NCBI GenBank assembly: GCA_017456945.1
Contig: JAFTIK010000016.1
Span: 1 to 27,284 of the forward strand
Direction: 5' to 3'
DNA length: 27,284 nucleotides
Origin: Clostridia bacterium
GTDB taxonomy: Bacteria; Bacillota_A; Clostridia; Christensenellales; Borkfalkiaceae
Shown in pieces: positions 9,315-15,776 of the stretch. The notes beneath the pieces were generated by a model. That model was not told the origin of the DNA. It did no database searches and worked only from the letters and a program-made list of their open reading frames with translations. The translations under genes and the position numbers were made by a program. The stretch's first letter is position 1. The number at the start of each line of letters is the position of its first letter.

Positions 9315-10919
9315 ATGAATAGAAACGATAGGTTTTGCGTTATGCTCGATTGTTCGAGAAACGCCGTAATGAAACCACAGAAAATTAAAGAGTTTGTTCT
9401 TATACTTAAAGAGTTTGGGTATAATTCCGTTATGCTCTATCTTGAAGATACTTTTGAAGTGGGTGGCGAGCCTATGTTCGGCTATCTTCGCGGTAGATAT
9501 ACTAAAGAAGAACTTAAGGATTTAGACGGCTTTTGCAATTCCGTAGGTATGGAACTAATACCTTGCGTGCAAACGCTTGCCCACCTTAACGCCATTTTCC
9601 GTTGGAAAGAATACGCTAAAATTAACGATATAAACGACGTGCTTTTAGTGGAAGACGAACGCACTTATAAACTTATCGACGGCATTTTTGAAACGGTTGA
9701 AGAGTGCTTTACTTGCAAAACGGTTAATATCGGGCTTGACGAAGCGCACGCGCTTGGTCGGGGCAAGTATTTAGATAAGTTTGGGTATCAAGACCGTTTT
9801 GAACTCTTTTCCAGTCACTTGCAAAAGGTCAACGACCTTGCGAAAAAGCGTGGTTTAACCCCTATTCTTTGGTCGGATACCTTTTTTGAAAAGGGGGCGG
9901 ACGGCGTGCCGTACGCTAACTTAAACGTTCCCGAATGCGCGGTTAAGGCTTTGCCCGACAACGTGGAACTAGTTTGTTGGGATTATTATCACACGAATAA
10001 AGATTTTTACGACACCGTTTTAGATGCGCACAAGCAGTTTAACAACCCGTTGTGGTACGCTTGTTCGGCGTATTCGTCTAGGGGATTTGCGCCTTGCAAC
10101 GCGTACTCGTTGAAAGCCATAAGACCCGCAATGCAAAGTTGCAGAGAGCGTGGCGTAAACAATATTATAGTTACTATGTGGGGTGGAAACGGCGCAGAAT
10201 GCTCTTTCTTTGCGTTGTTGCCGTCCTTGCTTTTTGCAGTTGAAACCTTTAATGGTAACGACGATATAAATTCTATAGCCCAAAAATTTAAAGATATTAC
10301 GGGCGAAGATTTCTTTAATATGATGTCGCTTGATTTGCCTAACGACGTTGGCGCTAAGGGGCTTAATTACGGGCCGAGTAAATATATGCTTTATAACGAC
10401 CCGTTCGCTGGTATTTACGACTGCACGATTAACCCAAGCGATAGTAAGACTTACGAAAATATCGCTAAAACACTTTATCAAAATGGTAAGGATAGCAAAT
10501 ATAAATATGTGTTCGATTGTTTAGCGTTGCTTTCTGAAATACTTGCAAAAAAATACACCTTGGGCTTGGATACCCGTAAGGCGTATAACGAAAGGGATAT
10601 TAAAGGCTTGAAAGGGCTTGTAAAGCGTTACGGCGAGATAATATCGTTAGTTGAAAAGTTTAGTTTAGTTTTCAAAAAACAATGGTTTACTGATAATAAA
10701 CCGCACGGGTTCGACGTTCAAGATTTAAGGCTTGGTGGGCTTATCCAGCGTCTAATAAGTTGCAGAACAAGGCTTAATGAACTAATTAAGGGCAAAACAA
10801 ACGCTATTGAAGAACTTGACGAGCCTATTTTGGATTTGGAAACGGGCACGAGTGAGTTTTCAAAGCAAACCGTAGTTCTAAACGACTGGAAAACCAACGT
10901 TACCGTTAATATTTTGTGA
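9315..10919 (+). CDS. GH20-type beta-N-acetylhexosaminidase-like enzyme
   Basis: 534 residues. The N-terminal two-thirds reads as a GH20 TIM barrel: GYNSVMLYLED (35-45), a strand with ELIPCVQTLAH (80-90) and the catalytic pair NIGLDEAH with Asp142-Glu143, which in GH20 stabilise the substrate N-acetyl group and act as acid. ILWSDTFF and VCWDYY add barrel strands and sugar-contact tryptophans. The usual N-terminal GH20b domain is missing, and the roughly 200-residue C-terminal part is mainly helical and not recognised. There is no signal peptide, so the enzyme is predicted cytoplasmic. GH20 enzymes remove terminal beta-linked GlcNAc or GalNAc. It is translated close behind the GH78 gene, with a weak ribosome binding site. 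Confidence 0.83.
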   Translation: MNRNDRFCVMLDCSRNAVMKPQKIKEFVLILKEFGYNSVMLYLEDTFEVGGEPMFGYLRGRYTKEELKDLDGFCNSVGMELIPCVQTLAHLNAIFRWKEYAKINDINDVLLVEDERTYKLIDGIFETVEECFTCKTVNIGLDEAHALGRGKYLDKFGYQDRFELFSSHLQKVNDLAKKRGLTPILWSDTFFEKGADGVPYANLNVPECAVKALPDNVELVCWDYYHTNKDFYDTVLDAHKQFNNPLWYACSAYSSRGFAPCNAYSLKAIRPAMQSCRERGVNNIIVTMWGGNGAECSFFALLPSLLFAVETFNGNDDINSIAQKFKDITGEDFFNMMSLDLPNDVGAKGLNYGPSKYMLYNDPFAGIYDCTINPSDSKTYENIAKTLYQNGKDSKYKYVFDCLALLSEILAKKYTLGLDTRKAYNERDIKGLKGLVKRYGEIISLVEKFSLVFKKQWFTDNKPHGFDVQDLRLGGLIQRLISCRTRLNELIKGKTNAIEELDEPILDLETGTSEFSKQTVVLNDWKTNVTVNIL

Positions 10920-10936
10920 TATTTAAGTGGTGAAAA

Positions 10937-11689
10937 ATGAAACTAAAAATCGGAACTTACAATATTTGCCATTGCGTAGATTTTTCTAATGGTAACGGTT
11001 CGGGCGCAGAGTTTTATAAAGACGTAAAGATTGATAAAACGGCGTATGCAATTAATAAACTCGGGCTTGATATTATAGGGCTTAACGAAGTGTATAGCCA
11101 AGGGGAAGTGCAAGGTTTCGTAAATCAAACGGGTAAAATTGCTTGTTTTACGGGGCATAAATATTTCGAGTTTGCTCTTGGTGAGAAATACCCTAACGCT
11201 ACCATAGGAAACGCTATTCTTTCTAATTATGAAATAGTGAAAACTCAAAGCGTGATAGTTAAAAAACCACCAGTAAGCGAACGCCCGAAAAACGGCAAAT
11301 GGTGGGAAGATAGAGTTTTGCTAGTTGCAGATATCAACGTTTTAGGTAAAACCATTCGCGTAATACAAACTCACTTTGGGCTAAACCAAATTGAGCAAGA
11401 AAATATCGTTTCAAAGTTGATAGAGATTATCGACGCTAGCGAATACCCCGTTATTTTAATGGGCGACTTTAACGTAGAGCCGGATAACCCCGTGTTAGAA
11501 TGTATTTATGAAAGGCTAAAAAGCGTTGCCAAAGAAGTTGGCAATACCGAATTTACTTTTGCGTCTTACGCTCCTAAGGAAAGAATAGATTATATATTCG
11601 TTCCAAAATCCACAAAGATAAACTCGTTTACCGTACACGATATTAAATCGTCAGATCACCGTCCGATTACGGCGGAAATAGAATTGTAA
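10937..11689 (+). CDS. Endonuclease/exonuclease/phosphatase (EEP) family phosphoesterase
   Basis: 250 residues covering the whole EEP fold. The metal and catalytic residues are visible: Asn9 (GTYNI), Glu51 (GLNEV), His146 (THFG), Asp177-Asn179 (GDFN), Asp218 (RIDYIF), and Asp240-His241 (SDHRPI). The family includes DNA repair nucleases, sphingomyelinases and inositol phosphatases; the sequence alone does not tell which. The location at the end of a glycosidase operon, and the lack of a signal peptide, favour an intracellular phosphodiesterase or phosphatase acting on a sugar-linked or lipid-derived product over a DNA nuclease. A bidirectional terminator follows the stop codon directly. Confidence 0.87.
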   Translation: MKLKIGTYNICHCVDFSNGNGSGAEFYKDVKIDKTAYAINKLGLDIIGLNEVYSQGEVQGFVNQTGKIACFTGHKYFEFALGEKYPNATIGNAILSNYEIVKTQSVIVKKPPVSERPKNGKWWEDRVLLVADINVLGKTIRVIQTHFGLNQIEQENIVSKLIEIIDASEYPVILMGDFNVEPDNPVLECIYERLKSVAKEVGNTEFTFASYAPKERIDYIFVPKSTKINSFTVHDIKSSDHRPITAEIEL

Positions 11690-11690
11690 T

Positions 11691-11723
11691 AAAAAAAGAA
11701 CTTGGTTTTCCAAGTTCTTTTTT
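11691..11723. terminator. Bidirectional intrinsic terminator between EEP gene and upp
   Basis: AAGAACTTGG (11696-11705) pairs with CCAAGTTCTT (11710-11719) around a TTTT loop. The stem is flanked by A7 on the left and T6 on the right, so it gives a U-tract on both strands. It ends the left operon (+) and the uraA-upp operon (-). Confidence 0.92.
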
Positions 11724-11739
11724 AGTTTTGCGTATAGAA

Positions 11740-12378
11740 TTATTTCGTGCCGAAAATTCTGTCGCCTGCGTCGCCAAGACCAGGAAGGATATAGCCGTGT
11801 TCGTTTAAGCAACGGTCGAGCGTAGAAACGAATACTTCAACGTCAGGGTGCGCTTCGGCAACCTTTTTAACGCCTTCTGGCGCAGCGATAATAGACATTA
11901 ACTTAATTTTCTTGCAACCGCGTTTTTTTAGCATCTTAATAGCGTCGCACGCGCTACCGCCCGTCGCTAGCATAGGGTCAACCACCATAACTACCTTTTC
12001 GTCGATATGCGTGGGTAGTTTGCAGTAGTATTCTTGGGGCTCTAAAGTTTCTTCGTCACGATATAAGCCGATATGACCTACTTTTGCAGCGGGGAAAAGG
12101 GTTAAGATACCGTCAACCATCCCAAGCCCTGCGCGAAGGATAGGCACGATTGCAATAGAGTTTTCTTTTACTACCGTTTGAACGGTCGTTTCAAGTGGGG
12201 TTTCTACCGTGATTTCTTGGGTAGGAACGTCCTTAAAACTTTCGTAAGCCATAAGGGTAGCAAGTTCTTTAACAATTTCACGGAATTGTTTGGTATCCGT
12301 GTTTTTGTTTCTGATAATGGCAAGTTTATGCCTAATTAACGGGTGGTCTAAAATATGAACGTTATTGTATTTTTCCAT
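11740..12378 (-). CDS. upp: Uracil phosphoribosyltransferase
   Basis: Converts uracil and PRPP to UMP and pyrophosphate in the cytoplasm. I place the start at the ATG at 12378 (212 residues, MEKYNNVH). The in-frame GTG at 12387 is part of the AGGTG Shine-Dalgarno sequence six bases before this ATG. The PRPP loop [12 protein letters not shown] (132-143), the [11 protein letters not shown] segment (78-88) and the uracil-binding C-terminus [16 protein letters not shown] (195-210) are intact. Length matches the usual 208-212 residues. It lies 15 bases behind the permease gene uraA, with which it should be co-transcribed. Confidence 0.97.
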   Translation of the reverse strand: MEKYNNVHILDHPLIRHKLAIIRNKNTDTKQFREIVKELATLMAYESFKDVPTQEITVETPLETTVQTVVKENSIAIVPILRAGLGMVDGILTLFPAAKVGHIGLYRDEETLEPQEYYCKLPTHIDEKVVMVVDPMLATGGSACDAIKMLKKRGCKKIKLMSIIAAPEGVKKVAEAHPDVEVFVSTLDRCLNEHGYILPGLGDAGDRIFGTK

Positions 12379-12393
12379 TTTTAACACCTAAAA

Positions 12394-13794
12394 TTATTCT
12401 GCTTTATCTTCTACGGTTTTTTGCGTTTCAACTTCTTCTTGGGGCTGAGCCTTTTTCCCCTTAGAAGTTAAAAGGTTTGTCAAGATACCGAGAATAAGCG
12501 CGCACGCGATAGAAGTGATAGTTACCTTTCCGATATTAACTACCATACCGCCAACGCCTGCGATTAGTATAACTGATACGGTAAAGAGATTAGCGTTGTC
12601 GTTAAGGTCAACTTTTTGAATCATCTTTAAGCCGGATACCGCGATAAAGCCGTAAAGGGAAATGCAAACGCCACCCATTACGCAAGAAGGAATAGTTGCA
12701 AGGAAGGTAACGAACGGTGCAAAGAAAGCCGCTACGATACACATAATTGCAGTAGTTAAAATGGTTACTACTGAAGCGTTACCAGAGATAGCAACACAGC
12801 CAACCGATTCACCGTAAGTGGTGTTGGGGCAACCGCCGAAGAAAGCGCCTACCATAGAGCCTACGCCGTCACCAAGAAGAGTTCTGTGAAGACCGGGGTC
12901 TTTGGTAAGGTCTGTGCCGATAATAGAAGAAATGTTCTTGTGGTCAGCAAGGTGTTCTGCAAATACTACGAACGCTACGGGAATATAAGCAACTGCAACC
13001 GTGCCGATAAACGCGCCGTCAATATCCTTAAAGCCCTTGAACGCTTCAACGAAAGTGAAGTCGGGCAACCATTTCATATTTTCAAAAAGACTGAAGTTGA
13101 TTAACTTAAGAGCGTCAACGTCAGCAGCGTTACCGATAACGGTAAAGATAGCGGCAACCACATAGCCTGCGCATATACCGATAATGAACGGAATCATTTT
13201 AGCCATTTTCTTGCCATAAACCGAACAAACTATAACGGTAGCCAAAGTTACCAAACCGCAAAGCATAGCGATATAAGGGCTAGCAACGGGGGTGGCTACA
13301 GAGCCAACCATAGTGGTTACGCTACCTTTAAACAAATCGCCGATAGCATTGCCAGAAAGGGATAAACCGATAATAGCAACGGTCGGTCCGATAACTGCTG
13401 CGGGCATAATTTTGTCAATCCAGTTAACGCCTGCAAACTTAACGATTAAAGCGATAACTACGTAAACTAGACCTGCTAAGATTGCGCCTACGATCAAGCC
13501 GATATAGCCTGCGGAAATACTAGCCGCGCCACCGAAAGCAGCGAACATAGAGCCGATAAACGCAAAGGACGAGCCTAAGAATACAGGGCTCTTAAATTTA
13601 GTGAAGAGCAAGTACACGATAGTACCTACGCCTGCGCCGAAAAGTGCTGCAGACTGACTCATCCCGTTTCCGATTATGGCAGGAACTGCAATGGTTGCCG
13701 CAAGAATTGCAAGCACTTGCTGGAAAGCAAAAACCAAAGTTTTCCATAAACCGGGTCTGTCGTTAACGCCGTAAACAAGATTTACGTTTTTCAT
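12394..13794 (-). CDS. uraA: Uracil permease (NCS2 family)
   Basis: 466-residue membrane transporter with the hydrophobic pattern of the 14-helix NCS2 nucleobase:cation symporters. QQVLAILAATIAVPAI near the N-terminus, VFAEHLADHKN (substrate-site Glu) and GGCPNTTYGESVG (substrate-site Glu and Asn) are family signatures. The GLHRTLLGDGVGS stretch is also typical. Pairing with upp favours uracil as substrate over xanthine. The C-terminal tail is charged and glutamate-rich. GGAGG at 13804-13808 sits nine bases before ATG. The upstream leader contains a candidate leader peptide and terminator, suggesting control by pyrimidine supply. Confidence 0.95.
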   Translation of the reverse strand: MKNVNLVYGVNDRPGLWKTLVFAFQQVLAILAATIAVPAIIGNGMSQSAALFGAGVGTIVYLLFTKFKSPVFLGSSFAFIGSMFAAFGGAASISAGYIGLIVGAILAGLVYVVIALIVKFAGVNWIDKIMPAAVIGPTVAIIGLSLSGNAIGDLFKGSVTTMVGSVATPVASPYIAMLCGLVTLATVIVCSVYGKKMAKMIPFIIGICAGYVVAAIFTVIGNAADVDALKLINFSLFENMKWLPDFTFVEAFKGFKDIDGAFIGTVAVAYIPVAFVVFAEHLADHKNISSIIGTDLTKDPGLHRTLLGDGVGSMVGAFFGGCPNTTYGESVGCVAISGNASVVTILTTAIMCIVAAFFAPFVTFLATIPSCVMGGVCISLYGFIAVSGLKMIQKVDLNDNANLFTVSVILIAGVGGMVVNIGKVTITSIACALILGILTNLLTSKGKKAQPQEEVETQKTVEDKAE

Positions 13795-13830
13795 TTGTGA
13801 AAACCTCCAAAAAATAAATTTTAATAAAAA

Positions 13831-13853
13831 AATGAAGCCGAAAAGACTTCATT
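13831..13853 (-). terminator. Attenuator-like terminator in the uraA-upp leader
   Basis: On the minus strand AATGAAG and CTTCATT form a 7-bp stem, extendable to 9 bp with U-G and C-G pairs and a UUUUC loop. A U-run follows (A-run at 13826-13832 on the + strand). It lies between the uraA promoter and the uraA ribosome binding site, so it would stop transcription before the operon unless disrupted: the layout of an attenuator. Confidence 0.75.
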
Positions 13854-13938
13854 AAAATAACTTATTTAAATTTTTAGAAACTACGAGAAGGAAAAAACGG
13901 CGTGATGATATAGAAGACGTTGCCATAATTTCTCTCAT
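13852..13938 (-). CDS. Candidate 28-residue leader peptide of uraA-upp
   Basis: Just after the uraA promoter, an ATG at 13938 with GGGGA eight bases upstream opens a 28-codon frame. It contains RRFFLLVV, encoded across a six-U run (13892-13897), and its stop codon (13852-13854) overlaps the first base pairs of the attenuator stem. This is the layout of the E. coli pyrBI leader peptide, which also has a U-rich Phe-rich stretch before an attenuator and senses UTP by coupling ribosome and polymerase. Translation is not proven, the Shine-Dalgarno sequence is imperfect, and the frame could be chance. Confidence 0.45.
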   Translation of the reverse strand: MREIMATSSISSRRFFLLVVSKNLNKLF

Positions 13939-13969
13939 AATCTTTTCCCCAAAACTTTACGTTGAAAAT

Positions 13970-13998
13970 ATTATACCAAAGTAAAAGATAAAAAGCAA
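13970..13998 (-). promoter_or_regulatory. Promoter of the uraA-upp operon
   Basis: On the minus strand TTGCTT (13998-13993) and TATAAT (13975-13970) are 17 bases apart. Transcription should begin near 13963, giving a leader of about 170 nt before uraA. Confidence 0.82.
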
Positions 13999-14046
13999 AC
14001 GAAAAGAGAAATTTATTGTATTATTAATGTATTTTTATTGAAAGGC

Positions 14047-14075
14047 TTGAAAGAGTAATATAAAAATGTTATATT
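14047..14075 (+). promoter_or_regulatory. Promoter of the MmcQ/YjbR gene
   Basis: TTGAAA (14047-14052) and TATATT (14070-14075) are separated by 17 bases. The predicted start of transcription falls at about 14082, which is the ATG itself. A second reading, TTGAAA at 14038 with TATAAA at 14059, has a 15-bp spacer and is weaker. Confidence 0.6.
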
Positions 14076-14081
14076 ATATAT

Positions 14082-14444
14082 ATGCAAAAGAAATTATTGT
14101 TTGAACGTATTAAAAAGGTTTACGGGGTAGAGCCAGACTATCCGTTTAACGACGAGAACGCCGTTTTCCGTCATAAACACAATAAAAAGTGGTTTGCGCT
14201 CGTAATGAATATTCCCGAAAATAAGTTTGGGTTAAAAAGCGATAAAATGGTGGACGTGGTTAACTTAAAATGCGACCCAAACTTAACAGAAGAACTGTTC
14301 AGAGATTTTGGAATATTCCCCGCTTATCATATGAGTAAAACCAAATGGATTTCCGTTCTGCTTGACGGAAGGGTGGATTTTGAAAAGGTAAAGATGTTAG
14401 TTGACGTAAGTTATTATCTTACGGAAAATAAAAAAAGCCGTTAA
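14082..14444 (+). CDS. MmcQ/YjbR family protein
   Basis: 120 residues matching the full length of the small MmcQ/YjbR family (CyaY-like fold). Signatures are YPFNDENAVFRHKHNKKWFALV (split here as YPFND at 20-24 and AVFRHK-NKKWFALV at 27-42), VVNLKCDP (59-66) and the histidine in AYHMSKTKWISV. Some members were annotated as DNA-binding; the biochemical role is not settled. No Shine-Dalgarno sequence precedes the ATG, and the promoter prediction puts the RNA 5' end on the start codon, so it may be translated from a leaderless message. It is divergent from uraA. Confidence 0.88.
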   Translation: MQKKLLFERIKKVYGVEPDYPFNDENAVFRHKHNKKWFALVMNIPENKFGLKSDKMVDVVNLKCDPNLTEELFRDFGIFPAYHMSKTKWISVLLDGRVDFEKVKMLVDVSYYLTENKKSR

Positions 14445-14651
14445 GCCGAGTCCCTGCAAGGGATTCGGCAACTAAATAAATCCGTGAACGGATTTGTGAT
14501 ATTTGTCTAACGACAAGTGATATTGCTACGTAGTTATATTCGCCTTACGGCGAGTTATGGATTTATTTAATATAACTGTGACTGCAAGTCGCAATCTAAC
14601 GCAAAACTTGTTTTGCATATCACTTTTAGCCACAAGGCTAAAAATATAACT
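14445..14651. repeat. Cluster of nested short hairpins, no gene
   Basis: About 200 bases made almost wholly of inverted repeats: an 11-bp stem (14445-14469), AAATCCG/CGGATTT (14478-14495), TTGTC/GACAA (14503-14516), CTACGTAG (14526-14533), TCGCC/GGCGA (14540-14553), GACT/AGTC (14580-14590), GCAAAA/TTTTGC (14601-14616) and TTTTAGCC/GGCTAAAA (14624-14643). Longer-range arms enclose these: AAATAAATCC (14474-14483) with GGATTTATTT (14559-14568); AGTTATATT (14532-14540) with AATATAACT (14569-14577 and 14643-14651); GTGATAT (14496-14502, 14517-14523) with ATATCAC (14617-14623). The design suggests a branched RNA or a modular palindromic repeat element. The first hairpin may also end the MmcQ transcript. 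Confidence 0.8.
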
Positions 14652-14682
14652 CATATATGTTTAATCTTTTGTGGATATGAAA

Positions 14683-14721
14683 AGCACACTACATTTCACT
14701 TTTAGTGAAGTATAGTGTGCT
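14683..14721. terminator. Long hairpin, probable terminator
   Basis: AGCACACTA (14683-14691) pairs with TAGTGTGCT (14713-14721), and TTCACT/AGTGAA continues the stem inside, making about 18 paired positions with one mismatch around a TTT loop. A T-rich tract follows at 14722-14731 on the + strand; on the minus strand a shorter T-run follows. It probably separates the hairpin cluster from the convergent membrane-protein gene. The rest of 14652-14766 shows nothing else. Confidence 0.6.
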
Positions 14722-14766
14722 ATATTTTTATTAAGAACAAAAATTCCCTAATAGGAACTGCCAAAT

Positions 14767-15441
14767 TTAACGGCTTTTAGTTTGCTTTTTATTAGGTGTC
14801 GTGGCTACGTCAAACCCGTCTAAAGCAAAATCTAGGTCAAAATCTCCTCCACTTGCTATAGATATAACTAGGATTACTGCTACTACGAACACGCTGTAAG
14901 TGGATATGGTTATATTTCTAAACAGTTCGTAAAAGTCGTCGCTACTGTTGAACATTGCAAACAGAAAGGCTATTTCAATTATCATATAGTAACCGAAAGT
15001 GGAAATAAAGGTGGTCTTTGTAAAAATAACGAGCAGTACGTAACCAACGAAAGAAAGAATAAAAGCAACTAGCGCGTAAATTTTGGGGTGGTTTTTACAA
15101 ACGGGTATTCTAGATACTACGAACACTACCCAAAGGTAAGCCACGCACGCTAGCGAAACTAACGCAAGAAGCCATAACGGGTTGTAAAAGCCCCTAAAAA
15201 TATACCAAGCGCGAATACAAAACCCAAGCGCAACCCCGCTTACGACGTAGCAAACGGCGTTAAGTGCCATATTGCGCTTTGCGAATATTGCTAAAACACC
15301 GCTTGCAATTAGTATTCCTACGCCGACGCATAAAGGCACCCAAACGCTACTGAAAGTTATTCCGCCTAAGAAATAGGCAACTAACGACGAAATAAACAAG
15401 AATACAAATGATAAAATAGAAACTATGCCGATTTTCTTCAT
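14767..15441 (-). CDS. Hypothetical seven-helix membrane protein
   Basis: I place the start at 15441 (MKKIGIVSIL, 224 residues). The upstream in-frame ATG at 15456 overlaps the GGAG (15454-15451), which is correctly spaced, nine bases, for the 15441 start. Seven hydrophobic segments cover most of the protein, among them ILSFVFLFISSLVAYFL, VPLCVGVGILIASGVLAIF, LLALVSLACVAYLWVVFVV and YSVFVVAVILVISIA. The C-terminal tail is aspartate-rich, then basic. No family is recognised. It has its own strong promoter, so it is probably expressed alone. Confidence 0.75.
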   Translation of the reverse strand: MKKIGIVSILSFVFLFISSLVAYFLGGITFSSVWVPLCVGVGILIASGVLAIFAKRNMALNAVCYVVSGVALGFCIRAWYIFRGFYNPLWLLALVSLACVAYLWVVFVVSRIPVCKNHPKIYALVAFILSFVGYVLLVIFTKTTFISTFGYYMIIEIAFLFAMFNSSDDFYELFRNITISTYSVFVVAVILVISIASGGDFDLDFALDGFDVATTPNKKQTKSR

Positions 15442-15467
15442 TATTATTTGCTCCATAAATTTTTAAA

Positions 15468-15496
15468 ATTATAGCACAATAAAAATATTTTGTCAA
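15468..15496 (-). promoter_or_regulatory. Consensus promoter of the membrane-protein gene
   Basis: On the minus strand TTGACA (15496-15491), a 17-bp spacer and TATAAT (15473-15468) form a perfect housekeeping promoter, with an extended TGTGC just before the -10 box. The -35 box lies five bases beyond the stop codon of the small gene at 15502-15699. Confidence 0.93.
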
Positions 15497-15501
15497 CGGG
15501 A

Positions 15502-15699
15502 CTATTTGGTTTTAATGGCTAGCAAATCAAAATACTCTTGCCAACGCTCTTTGCGAATAGGCATTACGGGGTGCTTTAAGTCGTTAAAAACTAAAACTAG
15601 CGCGGGGCGTATTCCGTTATGGTTTTTAGTAAAATAAAAATTCATTAGTTTGTTTTCTTTTATAAGTCTTTTTGCCGTGGCGTGATAGTTATAATACAT
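15502..15699 (-). CDS. Small 65-residue conserved-looking protein
   Basis: 65 residues, basic and aromatic-rich, starting MYYNYHATAKRLI and containing GIRPALVLVFND and HPVMPIRKERWQEY. I recall similar short proteins with YNYHATAK and PALVL-F and MPIR-RW motifs in gut Clostridia, all of unknown function. There is no signal peptide or membrane segment. No Shine-Dalgarno sequence is seen before the ATG. A TATAAT lies almost against the start codon, too close to drive a transcript that includes it in the usual way, so the promoter is uncertain. Confidence 0.65.
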   Translation of the reverse strand: MYYNYHATAKRLIKENKLMNFYFTKNHNGIRPALVLVFNDLKHPVMPIRKERWQEYFDLLAIKTK

Positions 15700-15730
15700 A
15701 ATTATACTATGCGCGAAATTTAGGAAAAAT

Positions 15731-15758
15731 AAAAGTCAGGCGAATTTGCCTGACTTTT
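15731..15758 (-). terminator. Intrinsic terminator of the serine hydrolase gene
   Basis: AAAAGTCAGGC (15731-15741) and GCCTGACTTTT (15748-15758) form a perfect 11-bp stem with a 6-nt loop. On the minus strand it is followed by a T-rich tract, 19 bases after the stop codon of the gene at 15777. Confidence 0.9.
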
Positions 15759-15776
15759 GACGTTTAATTTTAAGAA

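Noticed and set aside
10020..10481. 153-residue minus-strand open frame inside the GH20 gene
   Set aside because: It is antisense to a clear GH20 gene, has no recognisable motif, and looks like a chance frame produced by codon bias.
12379..12387. GTG start giving upp three extra residues
   Set aside because: The GTG is inside the AGGTG Shine-Dalgarno sequence for the ATG at 12378, and the latter matches the usual Upp start.
14445..14651. tRNA or CRISPR array in the hairpin cluster
   Set aside because: No acceptor stem with CCA and no T-loop sequence; the repeats are palindromic and unequal, without regular spacers.
15442..15456. Upstream ATG extending the seven-helix protein by five residues
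   Set aside because: It overlaps the GGAG that is well spaced for the ATG at 15441.
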